This document shows, piece after piece, positions 1 to 6,252 of a stretch of 11,299 nucleotides of DNA. Below the pieces are notes generated by a model. The model was not told the origin of the DNA. It saw only the letters and a program-made list of their open reading frames with translations, and made no database searches. Where the stretch lies: assembly GCA_015655225.1 (NCBI GenBank), contig JAATFK010000493.1, forward strand, positions 1-11,299, written 5' to 3'. The DNA comes from Solirubrobacterales bacterium. Lineage in GTDB: Bacteria > Actinomycetota > Thermoleophilia > Solirubrobacterales > Solirubrobacteraceae. The first letter of the stretch is position 1, and each line of letters opens with the position of its first letter. Position numbers and translations under genes: made by a program.

Positions 1-564
1 GTAGTCGGAGACCGCGTCCGCGCCCGCCGGGCCGGTGAGGCCGATCGGTCCGGGATCGCCCTGCGGCCCGGTGTCGCCTCTCGCGCCGTTTGTACCGGCC
101 GGTCCAGCGGGACCCGTGGCGCCGGTGTCGCCTCTCGGTCCGGTGGGACCGGTGGCGCCGGTGTCGCCTCTCGGTCCGGCGGGGCCGGCCGTTCCCGAGC
201 TCGTGCCGGCCGGGCCGGTCGCGCCCGTCGCGCCGACGGGGCCGGTAGCGCCCGTCGCGCCCGGCGTGCCGTTCGCCCCGCGCGCGCCGGTCGCGCCACG
301 TGCGCCCGTTCTGCCGGTCGCGCCCGTCGCGCCACGCGTGCCGTTCGCGTCCCAGGAGATCTTGCGCTGACCGCTCGGGCAGCTGGCCGAGGCGCTCGTC
401 AGGTTGAGCGTGTGGTAGTTCCCCGCGACGCAGGCGTAGAGCCGCTTCGGCGCCGTCGTCGAGGTGACCTGGTCAGCGACCGCGTAGGCGGAGCCGCCGA
501 GCAGCAGGAACAGCGCCGCGAACGCGATCGCATGGCGACGCAGCAGTGAGAGCACCTTCGACAC
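1..564 (-). CDS. Collagen-like secreted/surface protein, partial (C-terminus off left edge)
   Basis: Read from a GTG at 564, this frame is open for 188 codons to base 1 with no stop. Residues 1-30 form a signal peptide or anchor: a basic start ([10 protein letters not shown]), a hydrophobic core ([13 protein letters not shown]), then SAYA as a possible cleavage site. Residues 40-75 make a short module with two cysteines (C45, C62) that could form a disulfide, ending in [10 protein letters not shown]. From about residue 76 the protein is almost pure Gly-X-Y repeat ([12 protein letters not shown]), as in bacterial collagen-like proteins that fold as triple helices outside the cell. The GTG is chosen because GGAAGGGG (571-578) lies six bases upstream and the hydrophobic segment follows directly. 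I associate this head-plus-collagen layout with Thermoleophilia; its exact function is unknown, with surface adhesion or matrix as the likeliest guess. The C-terminal domain is not in the window. Confidence 0.85.
   Translation of the reverse strand, partial: MSKVLSLLRRHAIAFAALFLLLGGSAYAVADQVTSTTAPKRLYACVAGNYHTLNLTSASASCPSGQRKISWDANGTRGATGATGRTGARGATGARGANGTPGATGATGPVGATGATGPAGTSSGTAGPAGPRGDTGATGPTGPRGDTGATGPAGPAGTNGARGDTGPQGDPGPIGLTGPAGADAVSDY
116..179. repeat. 36-bp-period tandem repeat inside the collagen-like gene
   Basis: A block of 28 bases starting with GTGGCGCCGGTGTCGCC at 116 recurs identically at 152, so the period is 36 bases (12 residues, four Gly-X-Y triplets). A shorter shared piece, GTGTCGCCTC, also occurs at 71-80. 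The near-identity at DNA level, beyond what the repeated peptide requires, suggests recent duplication by slippage or unequal recombination. The period is a multiple of three, so copy-number changes keep the frame. Confidence 0.8.
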
Positions 565-570
565 AGGGGG

Positions 571-578
571 CCCCTTCC
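571..578 (-). promoter_or_regulatory. Ribosome binding site of the collagen-like gene
   Basis: GGAAGGGG on the minus strand, six bases before the GTG at 564. It decides the start: GTG at 564 rather than the in-frame GTG three codons later at 555. Confidence 0.6.
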
Positions 579-757
579 GGGAGGGAGACGTTGAGCCGCC
601 CCCGTGCCACGACGGCGCGGGAACGGCGTTGTGCCAACGTCATCGACGCCCGCGAGCGAAACCTGAAGCGCGGCTACAGCAGCGCGATGGCCAGCGGTCC
701 GAGAGCGGCGAACGACGGTGCCGTCAACGAGGAGCCCGCGTCCGGCGCCGGCGCCGC

Positions 758-1006
758 TCAGCCGCCGTGGCTCGCCTTGCCGCCCTTGCGCCCGGCCGCG
801 ACCTTCTGGGCGTGGTTGCCGCCGCTGCCCGAGCCGCTGCTTCTCTTCGACTGGCTCGAGCCGCCGCTGTGGCTGTGCTCGCCGCCTCTCTGCGAGGCGT
901 TCGGCGTGTTCGCGATTCTCGCCGCGCGCTCCTTGCTGAAGCCCTTCTCGCGCAGGCCCTCGTACTGCTTGTCGTCCTTGATGCTGGGTCCGTGATCTCT
1001 CGCCAT
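758..1006 (-). CDS. Small basic protein, DUF7218-like head with KGG-type tail
   Basis: An 82-residue protein. Residues 1-41 (MARDHGPSIKDDKQYEGLRE, then KGFSKERAARIANTP) match the pattern I know from small bacterial proteins of the DUF7218 type, in which a helix rich in K/R/E is followed by IANTP. In many relatives this head is joined to a Rho N-terminal-like domain; here it is followed by a low-complexity Ser/Gly/His/Lys linker (residues 42-66) and a tail GRKGGKASHGG (72-82). That tail resembles the KGG repeat of GsiB/Con-10-type stress proteins. The start is well supported: GAAGGGAG (1013-1020) lies six bases upstream of the ATG. The high charge suggests a cytoplasmic nucleic-acid-associated or stress protein, but this is inference and no function is established. 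It has the same orientation as the collagen-like gene, separated by 193 bases, so a shared transcript is possible but not shown. Confidence 0.8.
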   Translation of the reverse strand: MARDHGPSIKDDKQYEGLREKGFSKERAARIANTPNASQRGGEHSHSGGSSQSKRSSGSGSGGNHAQKVAAGRKGGKASHGG

Positions 1007-1012
1007 CGCCGG

Positions 1013-1020
1013 CTCCCTTC
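1013..1020 (-). promoter_or_regulatory. Ribosome binding site of the small KGG-tailed gene
   Basis: GAAGGGAG on the minus strand, six bases before the ATG at 1006. It fixes the start of this short gene and is the main argument that the gene is translated. Confidence 0.65.
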
Positions 1021-1039
1021 ACTCGCTTCGACCGACTGA

Positions 1040-1168
1040 CTACAAGACCAGCTACCCGCGCCGGACCGCGCGCACGCATCCTTCGGCAGCTTCCGGGCCA
1101 AGGCCTACAACCACTACGACCGCCGCGACGACGGCTGGACGAAGGTGGTCCTGAAGCCGGCCGCGTAG
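1040..1168 (+). pseudogene. Possible C-terminal gene remnant without a start codon
   Basis: A 42-codon open frame runs from just after a TGA (1037-1039) to a TAG (1166-1168), with no ATG, GTG or TTG start near its beginning. Its translation ends in FRAKAYNHYDRRDDGWTKVV followed by LKPAA. That mixture of aromatic and charged residues looks more like real protein than the Ala/Arg/Pro-rich output of shadow frames in this DNA. I do not recognise the family. It may be the tail of a gene whose front was lost when the neighbouring region rearranged. It could also be chance, given the short length, so confidence is low. Confidence 0.25.
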
Positions 1169-1178
1169 GCTTCGCGGC

Positions 1179-1512
1179 GTGAGCGCCGCGATCGAGAGCT
1201 GGGACAGCTTCGGCGTCGTCGTCGGCGGCGCCAGCGGCGCTCGTGCTCGGCGCCCTCGCCGGCGTCGTGCTGGTCGTGCTCGGCCGCCGCGCGCGCCAGG
1301 ACGTCTCGGTCGGTGGCGTCGACGCCCGTCTCGCCCGGCTGCTCGACCGCGCCTCGCCGAACACGGCGACCTCGATGCTGACGCTGGTCGCCGGCGTGAC
1401 GTTGGTCGTCGGGCACGGCGGCCGCCTCTACTGGCTCGTCCCCGCGGTGCTGCTGGCGTTCGTCAGCGGGACCGCGAACGCATGGCTCCTGCTCGTCCGC
1501 CTGCCGGCCTGA
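1179..1512 (+). pseudogene. Small membrane protein, apparently frameshifted
   Basis: Two adjoining frames each look like half of one protein. From GTG 1179 the frame reads MSAAIESWDSFGVVVGGASGA and then degenerates into Arg-rich sequence after about base 1241. From about 1240 the next frame reads LVLGALAGVVLVVLGRR, followed by two further hydrophobic stretches (MLTLVAGVTLVVG; LYWLVPAVLLAFVSG) and the end NAWLLLVRLPA at 1512. Joining them near 1239-1243 gives a continuous protein of about 112 residues with three to four membrane segments. The second frame has no convincing start or ribosome binding site of its own (its only early start is GTG 1243), and the first has none before 1179. The break may be genuine decay or a one-base sequencing error in a GC-rich stretch. 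The start WDSFGVVVGGASGAL recalls small actinobacterial membrane proteins of unknown function. Confidence 0.5.
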
Positions 1513-1524
1513 GCGTCCATCCGT

Positions 1525-1539
1525 TTCTACAGCGTAGAA
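1525..1539. promoter_or_regulatory. Palindromic operator O1 at the tetR start
   Basis: A perfect inverted repeat, TTCTAC-AGC-GTAGAA, ends eight bases before the TetR ATG. The same motif with one mismatch lies in front of the alpha/beta hydrolase (3470-3484). TetR-family dimers commonly bind such palindromes at their own promoters. It overlaps the probable -10 box, so binding would block transcription directly. Confidence 0.7.
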
Positions 1540-1540
1540 T
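1535..1540 (+). promoter_or_regulatory. Probable -10 box for tetR, leaderless transcript
   Basis: TAGAAT fits the TANNNT consensus. Seven bases separate its last base from the ATG at 1548, so transcription would start at or next to the A of the start codon. There is no Shine-Dalgarno sequence before the ATG, which agrees with a leaderless mRNA. No good -35 box is visible. Confidence 0.5.
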
Positions 1541-1547
1541 CAATCCG

Positions 1548-2201
1548 ATGCCGCGCGGTCGCCGTCCCGTCCTCTCCCGCGAGCGCGTCCTCGCCGGCGC
1601 TCTCGAGCTGGTCGACCGCGAGGGGCTCGACCGCTTCAGCATGCGCCGGCTCGGCAGCGCCCTCGGCGTCGACCCGATGGCCGTCTACCACCACGTCCCC
1701 GACCAGGGCGCGCTCTTCGACGGCCTGCTGGAGCTCGTCTACCAGGAGACGCGCATCGACCCGCCGACCGGCGACTGGCAGGCGGACGTGCGCACGCTCG
1801 CGCGGGCATTCCGCGCCGCGCTCCTCGCGCACCCCAACGCCGTCGCGCTCGTCGCCACGCGCCCGCCCGTGACCGAGGGCGCCTTCGCGCTGGTCGAGGC
1901 GGCGCACGAGGCGCTCGCCCCCGCGCGCCTCTCGCCGCAGGACGCGGCCGACGCCGTGGATTGCGTCGGCCGGCTCGTGATCGGCCACGCGATCGCCGAG
2001 GCCGGCGTGCCGCCGGACGCCGACGGCGACGCGCGGGAGGAGGAGCACGACCTTGCCCAGGCCGCGCTCCTCGCCGAGCGCTTCCCCCGGCTCGCGGCCG
2101 CCGAGCGGGCCGGCGTCGCGCACGACCCCGAGCGCCTCTTCGCGCTCGCGCTCGACGGCCTGCTGCTCGCGCTCGACGTGCGCGCCGCCGGCGCCGGATG
2201 A
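1548..2201 (+). CDS. TetR/AcrR-family transcriptional repressor
   Basis: A 217-residue protein. Residues 10-64 are a typical TetR DNA-binding domain: RERVLAGALELVDREGLDRF, then SMRRLGSALGVDPMAVYHHV as the helix-turn-helix (about 31-50), then a helix DQGALFDGLLELV. The remainder is a mostly helical ligand-binding and dimer domain resembling the TetR C-terminal type that includes TetR itself (HPNAVALVATRPP near 95-107; VGRLVIGHAIAEAG near 140-153). The frame is open far upstream, but ATG 1548 gives a normal TetR N-terminus and sits just after the operator and -10 box. It very likely represses itself and the convergent hydrolase gene, because both carry nearly the same palindrome. The inducing ligand is unknown but may be the hydrolase substrate or a related compound. 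Confidence 0.92.
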   Translation: MPRGRRPVLSRERVLAGALELVDREGLDRFSMRRLGSALGVDPMAVYHHVPDQGALFDGLLELVYQETRIDPPTGDWQADVRTLARAFRAALLAHPNAVALVATRPPVTEGAFALVEAAHEALAPARLSPQDAADAVDCVGRLVIGHAIAEAGVPPDADGDAREEEHDLAQAALLAERFPRLAAAERAGVAHDPERLFALALDGLLLALDVRAAGAG

Positions 2202-2240
2202 CAACAAGTCTGCACCCCTAGAAGGGGAGCAGATCTGTTG
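2202..2240. terminator. Bidirectional hairpin terminator between tetR and hydrolase
   Basis: Two 18-base arms (2202-2219 and 2223-2240) pair around an AGA loop. The inner part is CCCCT/AGGGG and the outer part CAACA/TGTTG. There are two mismatches and one G-T position, which pairs as G-U only in the rightward transcript. The hairpin begins right after the tetR stop and ends nine bases before the hydrolase stop, filling the gap between the two convergent genes. No T-run follows on either strand, which is common for terminators in GC-rich actinobacteria. Confidence 0.7.
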
Positions 2241-2249
2241 TGTTCCCAC

Positions 2250-3443
2250 TCACGCCAGCACACCGTCGAGCCAGTCGAACGTGCGCTGGTGCACGAGCGT
2301 CCGCGCCGATGTCTCGCAGTGGCCGCCGGCGCCCTCCGCGGCGGTGTAGCGGACGGCGGTCCGCGCGCACCGCAGCGCGTCGTAGACCCGTCCCGAGGTG
2401 AGCGAGAGCGGGTCGCCCTCGGCGCTGCCGACGAGCGTCGGGCAGTCGATCAGCTCCGCGCGTCCCGCGAGCGTGTAGTCGCCGATCGCGCGGAAGTAGT
2501 CCTCGACGGTGTCGAGGCCGTGGACCATCAGCGCCCGCTGGCCGAGCGCCCATGCCATCCGCGGCTGGGCCGTGACCGCCGCGATCACCGGCGCGAGGCG
2601 CTCGTCGCTGGCCTCCGAGAGGTGGGCGATCTCCTCGTCGTCGAAGCCGAACGCCCGCAGACCGCCGGCCATCTGGCTGACGAGGTCGAACTGGGCGGGG
2701 TCGGTCACGAGCGCCGCCAGGCGTCCTTCGCCGCTCGCCCCGCGCGGCGCGAGGTAGCCGCCGAGGCTCCAGCCGATCAGCGCGACCCGCTCGGGGTCGA
2801 CGCCGGGGAGCGTGAGCGCGTGGTCGAGCACCGGCACGATCACGGTCTCCCAGTCGGGCCGCATCACGAGCCCGCGCTCCAGCAGCGCCGCGCCCTGGCC
2901 GGGACCGTCGAACAGCAGGCAGTGGTAGCCGCGCCGCAGCGCCGGCACGGCGTGCGCGAAGTACAGCTCGCCGACGAGCGAGTCGTAGCCGTTGTTGGCG
3001 ACCAGCAGCGGCGCCGTCTCCTCGTGCGCGCGGATCAGCCAGCCCGGCAGCGTCCTGCCCTCGAACGGGATCTCGACGCGCTCGGCGGGATGGTCGAGAT
3101 TCGCCAGCGCGCCGGCGAACGCGTCGTTCGCGGCGGCGACCGTCTCGCGCAGCAGCTCCGACGGGTGGCGCTCGAACAGGAAGGGCGTCGCCGTCCGCAG
3201 GTAGTTCGACGCGCGCAGGTACGCGTCGGCGGCGCTCGCGTGCCGGCCGGCCGCGGCGCTCTCGCGCGCGATCGCGGCGACCCGCTCGCCGGTCGCGACC
3301 CAGGCGCGGTGCCAGCCGTCGCCGTCGCCCGGCTCGACGCCGTCCATCGTGACCGCGCACTCGCCGAAGTCGGCGCCGCCGAACGGCGTGTGCGAGAGCG
3401 CCCGCACGGCCCACGTCTCGAACTGCTCGTCCTCGCTGAACAT
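2250..3443 (-). CDS. Alpha/beta hydrolase, 2,6-dihydropseudooxynicotine hydrolase/FrsA-like group
   Basis: A 397-residue cytoplasmic enzyme with no signal peptide. A helical N-terminal part (about 1-115, including WHRAWVATGERVAAIARESA and a helix-rich ASAADAYLRASNYLR) precedes the hydrolase core. The core shows PGWLIRAHEE, LLVANNGYDS, the oxyanion-region loop LLFDGPGQG (177-184), and the nucleophile elbow GWSLGG with Ser226. The likely acid is Asp344 (AEGDPLS) and the likely base His375 (GAGGHCE), giving a full Ser-Asp-His triad. The N-terminal helical cap and DGPGQG loop match the dihydropseudooxynicotine hydrolase/FrsA-like (DUF1100-related) group, some members of which cleave C-C or ester/amide bonds; the substrate here is unknown. 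The start is supported by GAGGAGGA six bases upstream. The upstream palindrome (3470-3484) matches the one at tetR, so it is a predicted TetR target. Confidence 0.88.
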   Translation of the reverse strand: MFSEDEQFETWAVRALSHTPFGGADFGECAVTMDGVEPGDGDGWHRAWVATGERVAAIARESAAAGRHASAADAYLRASNYLRTATPFLFERHPSELLRETVAAANDAFAGALANLDHPAERVEIPFEGRTLPGWLIRAHEETAPLLVANNGYDSLVGELYFAHAVPALRRGYHCLLFDGPGQGAALLERGLVMRPDWETVIVPVLDHALTLPGVDPERVALIGWSLGGYLAPRGASGEGRLAALVTDPAQFDLVSQMAGGLRAFGFDDEEIAHLSEASDERLAPVIAAVTAQPRMAWALGQRALMVHGLDTVEDYFRAIGDYTLAGRAELIDCPTLVGSAEGDPLSLTSGRVYDALRCARTAVRYTAAEGAGGHCETSARTLVHQRTFDWLDGVLA

Positions 3444-3449
3444 CGTCGC

Positions 3450-3457
3450 TCCTCCTC
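3450..3457 (-). promoter_or_regulatory. Ribosome binding site of the alpha/beta hydrolase
   Basis: GAGGAGGA on the minus strand with six bases before the ATG at 3443. This strong site contrasts with the leaderless start of its presumed regulator. Confidence 0.7.
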
Positions 3458-3469
3458 GCTCGATAGTTT

Positions 3470-3484
3470 TTCTACACCGTAGAG
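3470..3484. promoter_or_regulatory. Palindromic operator O2 before the hydrolase
   Basis: TTCTAC-ACC-GTAGAG is an inverted repeat with one mismatch and matches O1 at 1525-1539 in 13 of 15 positions. It lies 26 bases upstream of the hydrolase ATG, in the promoter region. It is also 135 bases upstream of the divergent GGDEF gene, which could therefore be affected, though the distance makes the hydrolase the more likely target. Confidence 0.65.
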
Positions 3485-3619
3485 AAATTCACTCACGAGC
3501 GCAACGACGACTGCCCGAGGCGGTCGGAGAACGCCGGTGCGCCGGGTCGCGCGCCGGGCGGTCCGGGGTGCGACCGAGGCGGTCAAGCTCGGCCCCGCGA
3601 CCGTCGATGGGACGGACGG

Positions 3620-4669
3620 ATGGGCCACCAGGACGACCAACGGACGATCGCGTTCAGCGCCGCCGCGATCTACGCCGGCGCGGCCTTCGTGGGCCTGGTC
3701 GAGGCGCTGATCCCGGGCGGCGACTCCGGCAACACGCTGCTCGGGCTGATCGCGCTCGCCGCGACGCTCGCGCTGCTCGTGATCGGCCCCCGCCTGCCCC
3801 GACCGGCGCTCGCGCTGCTCGGCCCCGCCGGCGTCGTGCTGATCGGCGTCGCGCTCTCGGAGACGACCGCCTACGGCGACGGCGCCGTCCTCTACATGTG
3901 GCCGGTGCTGTACACCGCGCTCTTCTTCGGGCTGCGCGGGACGATCGCGATCGTCGCCTGGATCGCCGTCGTCCACGCTGTGGTGCTGCTCACGCTCCCC
4001 GCCGGCCACGGCAACGTCGACCGCTGGATCGACGTCGTGACCGTCGCCTCGGTGGTGGCCGTCGTTATGCGCGTGCTGGTGCTCCGCAACGAGCGGCTCG
4101 TCGAGCGGCTCGCGACCGAGGCGCGCGTCGACCCGCTGACCGGCCTGCTGAACCGCCGCGGCTTCGACGAGCGGATCCGCGCCGAGGTCGCCCGCGCGGT
4201 CCGCGAGCACACCTCGCTGGCGCTCGTCGCCTTCGACCTCGACCACTTCAAGGACGTCAACGACGAGCACGGCCACGAGGTCGGCGACCGCGTCCTCGCC
4301 TGGACCGGCACGCTGCTGACCGAGCAGATCCGCGGCATCGACATCGCCGCCCGGATCGGCGGCGAGGAGTTCGTCGTCGCGCTGCCGCGCACCGACCTCG
4401 CGGCCGCGTGCCGGCTCGCCGAGCGCGTGCGCCAGGCGTTCGGCGACGACGGCGCCGGCCGGGGCCGCGCCCGCTTCGGGATCGCCGACGAGCTGACGCT
4501 CAGCATCAGCGGCGGCGTCGCCGCGACCGTCGCACCGGTCGACGTGCACGCGCTGCTGGAGGAGGCCGACCAGGCGCTCTACGCGGCGAAGCGGACCGGC
4601 CGCGACCGCATCGTCACGACCGACGACACCGCCTGCGTGCACGTGCGCGCGGGCACGCTCGAGGGCTAG
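3620..4669 (+). CDS. Membrane-bound GGDEF diguanylate cyclase
   Basis: A 349-residue protein predicted to make cyclic di-GMP from two GTP. Residues 10-155 hold five or six hydrophobic membrane segments (about 10-30, 40-58, 63-80, 92-105, 107-127, 136-155) that do not match a named sensor domain I recognise. A short linker (NERLVERLATEAR) leads to the catalytic domain: DPLTGLLNRRGF (171-182), FDLDHFKDVNDEHGHEVGD (205-223), and the active-site loop GGEEF (247-251), all intact. An RxxD inhibitory site (RGID, 238-241) sits at the usual distance before GGEEF, so product feedback inhibition is expected. The YAAKRTGRDR end motif (321-330) is present. No EAL domain is present. The ATG at 3620 has only a weak upstream purine stretch (GGGACGGACGG). 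Its stop lies nine bases from the stop of the convergent exporter. Confidence 0.92.
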   Translation: MGHQDDQRTIAFSAAAIYAGAAFVGLVEALIPGGDSGNTLLGLIALAATLALLVIGPRLPRPALALLGPAGVVLIGVALSETTAYGDGAVLYMWPVLYTALFFGLRGTIAIVAWIAVVHAVVLLTLPAGHGNVDRWIDVVTVASVVAVVMRVLVLRNERLVERLATEARVDPLTGLLNRRGFDERIRAEVARAVREHTSLALVAFDLDHFKDVNDEHGHEVGDRVLAWTGTLLTEQIRGIDIAARIGGEEFVVALPRTDLAAACRLAERVRQAFGDDGAGRGRARFGIADELTLSISGGVAATVAPVDVHALLEEADQALYAAKRTGRDRIVTTDDTACVHVRAGTLEG

Positions 4670-4678
4670 TGACCCCGC

Positions 4679-6109
4679 CTACCGCGCGCGCTGCTCGTCC
4701 GAGGTGCGGGTGAGCGCGTCGGCGAGCGCCAGCGCGAGCGCCGCCGCGACGAACGCCCCGATCACGATCAGCCCGTCGCGGAAGGCGGCGGCGAAGTCGC
4801 CGTGGGAGCTGGCGAGCGTCGAATAGAACATGCTGCCGGTCACCGCGATCCCGGCGGCCGAGCCGATCCGCTGCCCCGTCTGCAGCACCCCGCCGGCGCT
4901 GCCGGCGCGTCTGACCGGCACCTGCGAGAGCGTCAGCGTCTGGTTCGGCGAGATCACGAGGCCGCCGCCGAGCCCCGCGAAGAACAGCGGCAGCGCGGTC
5001 CACAGCCCGACGTTCATGCCCGGGTGGTCGTGCACCGCGATCCACACGCCGGCGAGCCCGATCAGCACCGCGCCGCGGCCGAACGCGACCAGCTTGCGGC
5101 CGCGCCGCAGCACCTGGCGGCTGCCGAGCGACGCCATCAGCGCGGTGCCGACCGCGAACGGCGTCGCCGACAGGCCCGCCTTCCAGGCCGGGTAGTGCAG
5201 GCCGATCTGGAGGTACTGGGTGAAGATGAAGAAGGTGCCGGTGAAGCCGGCGAAGTAGAGCAGCCCGACGCCGGAGCCGAGCACGTAGGAGCGGATTCTG
5301 AAGAGGTCGAGGCTCACGACCGGCTCGCGCGTGCGCCCGTAGCGGCGCTCGTGCAGCACCCACGCGACCAGCAGCACGGCGGCGACGCCGAACAGCGCCG
5401 GGCGCAGCGGGCTGTGCCAGCTGCGCTGCTCGACGAACGGCACGAGGATGCAGACGACGACCGCGCCCAGCAGCACGACCCCGAGCGGGTCAAGTGCCGT
5501 TCGTCTCTCGTCCGCGCTCCGCGGCTCCGGCGCCGGCAGGTAGCGGCGCGCCAGCACGAGCGCGAGCGCGCCGACGGGGACGTTGACGAAGAAGACGGCG
5601 CGCCAGCCGTCGTGGGTCCCGAACAGCGCGATCAGCGCGCCGCCCAGCAGCGGCCCGATCGCGGTCGAGATGCCGACGGTCGTGCCGAAGAAGCCGAACG
5701 CCTTGCCGCGCTCCTCGCCCGAGAACATGCTCTGGATCAAGCCGCTGATCTGTGGTGTCACGAGGCCGCCGGCGAAGCCCTGCAGCAGCCGCGAGATCAC
5801 GAGCACGAGCGCGGAGGGCGCGAGCCCGCAGCCGACGCTCGCGACGACGAAGAGCCCGACGCCGAGCATGAACAGCGGCCGTCGGCCGCGCGCGTCGCCC
5901 ATCCGGCCGGCCGGCACCAGCAGCAGCCCGAGCGTCAGCGCGTAGCCGGAGACGATCCACTGGAGCGCGTTGTCGCCGGCGCCGAGGCCGGTCTGGATGC
6001 TCGGCAGCGCGACGTTCACGATCGAGACGTCGAGCAGCGTCATGAAGCCGGCGACGAGGCAGACCGCCAGCGCTCTCCAGCGGTTCGGATCGGGTGCTCC
6101 CTCGTCCAC
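4679..6109 (-). CDS. MFS exporter, DHA2 (EmrB/QacA) family
   Basis: With the GTG at 6109 the protein has 476 residues, and its many hydrophobic segments suit the 14-helix DHA2 drug:H+ antiporters. Family motifs are clear: LDVSIVNVALPSI (26-38) in helix 1, motif A GRMGDARGRR (68-77) in the loop after helix 2, motif C GISTAIGPLLGG (146-157) in helix 5, then WRAVFFVNVPVG (169-180). The frame is open to a TTG at 6190. GTG 6109 is preferred because GGGGAGGGG lies six bases upstream, and the 27 extra residues would be polar and unlike the family N-terminus. It probably exports a toxic or signalling small molecule. It is divergent from the ArsR-type regulator, with a dyad between them, so that regulator probably controls it. 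It is convergent with the GGDEF gene. Confidence 0.92.
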   Translation of the reverse strand: MDEGAPDPNRWRALAVCLVAGFMTLLDVSIVNVALPSIQTGLGAGDNALQWIVSGYALTLGLLLVPAGRMGDARGRRPLFMLGVGLFVVASVGCGLAPSALVLVISRLLQGFAGGLVTPQISGLIQSMFSGEERGKAFGFFGTTVGISTAIGPLLGGALIALFGTHDGWRAVFFVNVPVGALALVLARRYLPAPEPRSADERRTALDPLGVVLLGAVVVCILVPFVEQRSWHSPLRPALFGVAAVLLVAWVLHERRYGRTREPVVSLDLFRIRSYVLGSGVGLLYFAGFTGTFFIFTQYLQIGLHYPAWKAGLSATPFAVGTALMASLGSRQVLRRGRKLVAFGRGAVLIGLAGVWIAVHDHPGMNVGLWTALPLFFAGLGGGLVISPNQTLTLSQVPVRRAGSAGGVLQTGQRIGSAAGIAVTGSMFYSTLASSHGDFAAAFRDGLIVIGAFVAAALALALADALTRTSDEQRAR

Positions 6110-6115
6110 GCCCTG

Positions 6116-6124
6116 CCCCTCCCC
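6116..6124 (-). promoter_or_regulatory. Ribosome binding site that sets the exporter start
   Basis: GGGGAGGGG on the minus strand, six bases before GTG 6109. It argues for this start over the TTG at 6190, which has no comparable site. Confidence 0.6.
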
Positions 6125-6203
6125 GCAATCGTGCTCTGACCAACGTCCTTGCCGCAGCTCGGCATCGTGCCATGCTGGGTTCGCCGCCAATCCCGACCGG
6201 AAA

Positions 6204-6252
6204 GATAAAGATCGGGACGATTCAATAGACGTTGAACTGGATCGGCTTTATC
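6204..6252. promoter_or_regulatory. Nested dyad, probable shared operator of exporter and ArsR operon
   Basis: Two concentric inverted repeats lie in the unusually AT-rich exporter/regulator gap. The inner pair is TTCAA (6221-6225) and TTGAA (6232-6236) with six bases between. The outer pair is GATAAAG (6204-6210) and CTTTATC (6246-6252). Their centres agree to within half a base (about 6228). A five-base arm with six-base spacer is a common operator shape for ArsR-family dimers; the outer arms could hold a second dimer. Confidence 0.6.

Noticed and set aside
71..180. Short regular repeats that could suggest a CRISPR array
   Set aside because: The repeats are in-frame Gly-X-Y coding units without unique spacers, and no cas genes are present.
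35..370. Plus-strand Pro/Gly/Val-rich frame that looks like a repeat protein
   Set aside because: It is the antisense of the collagen-like gene; the minus strand gives true Gly-X-Y repeats, a signal peptide and a ribosome binding site.
744..755. GGCGCCGGCGCC palindrome just after the small KGG-tailed gene
   Set aside because: It has no loop and no T-run, and such strings arise easily in GC-rich DNA; not enough to call a terminator.
2238..3482. Long plus-strand frame opposite the alpha/beta hydrolase
   Set aside because: Its product is Arg/Glu/Ala-rich with no motif, while the minus strand shows a full hydrolase triad and a strong ribosome binding site.
3515..3584. Direct repeat CCGAGGCGGTC at 3515-3525 and 3574-3584 before the GGDEF gene
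   Set aside because: It is only 11 bases, GC-rich and without symmetry or promoter context; probably chance.
6110..6190. TTG-started N-terminal extension of the exporter
   Set aside because: The extra 27 residues are polar and unlike DHA2 exporters, and the GTG at 6109 has a better ribosome binding site.
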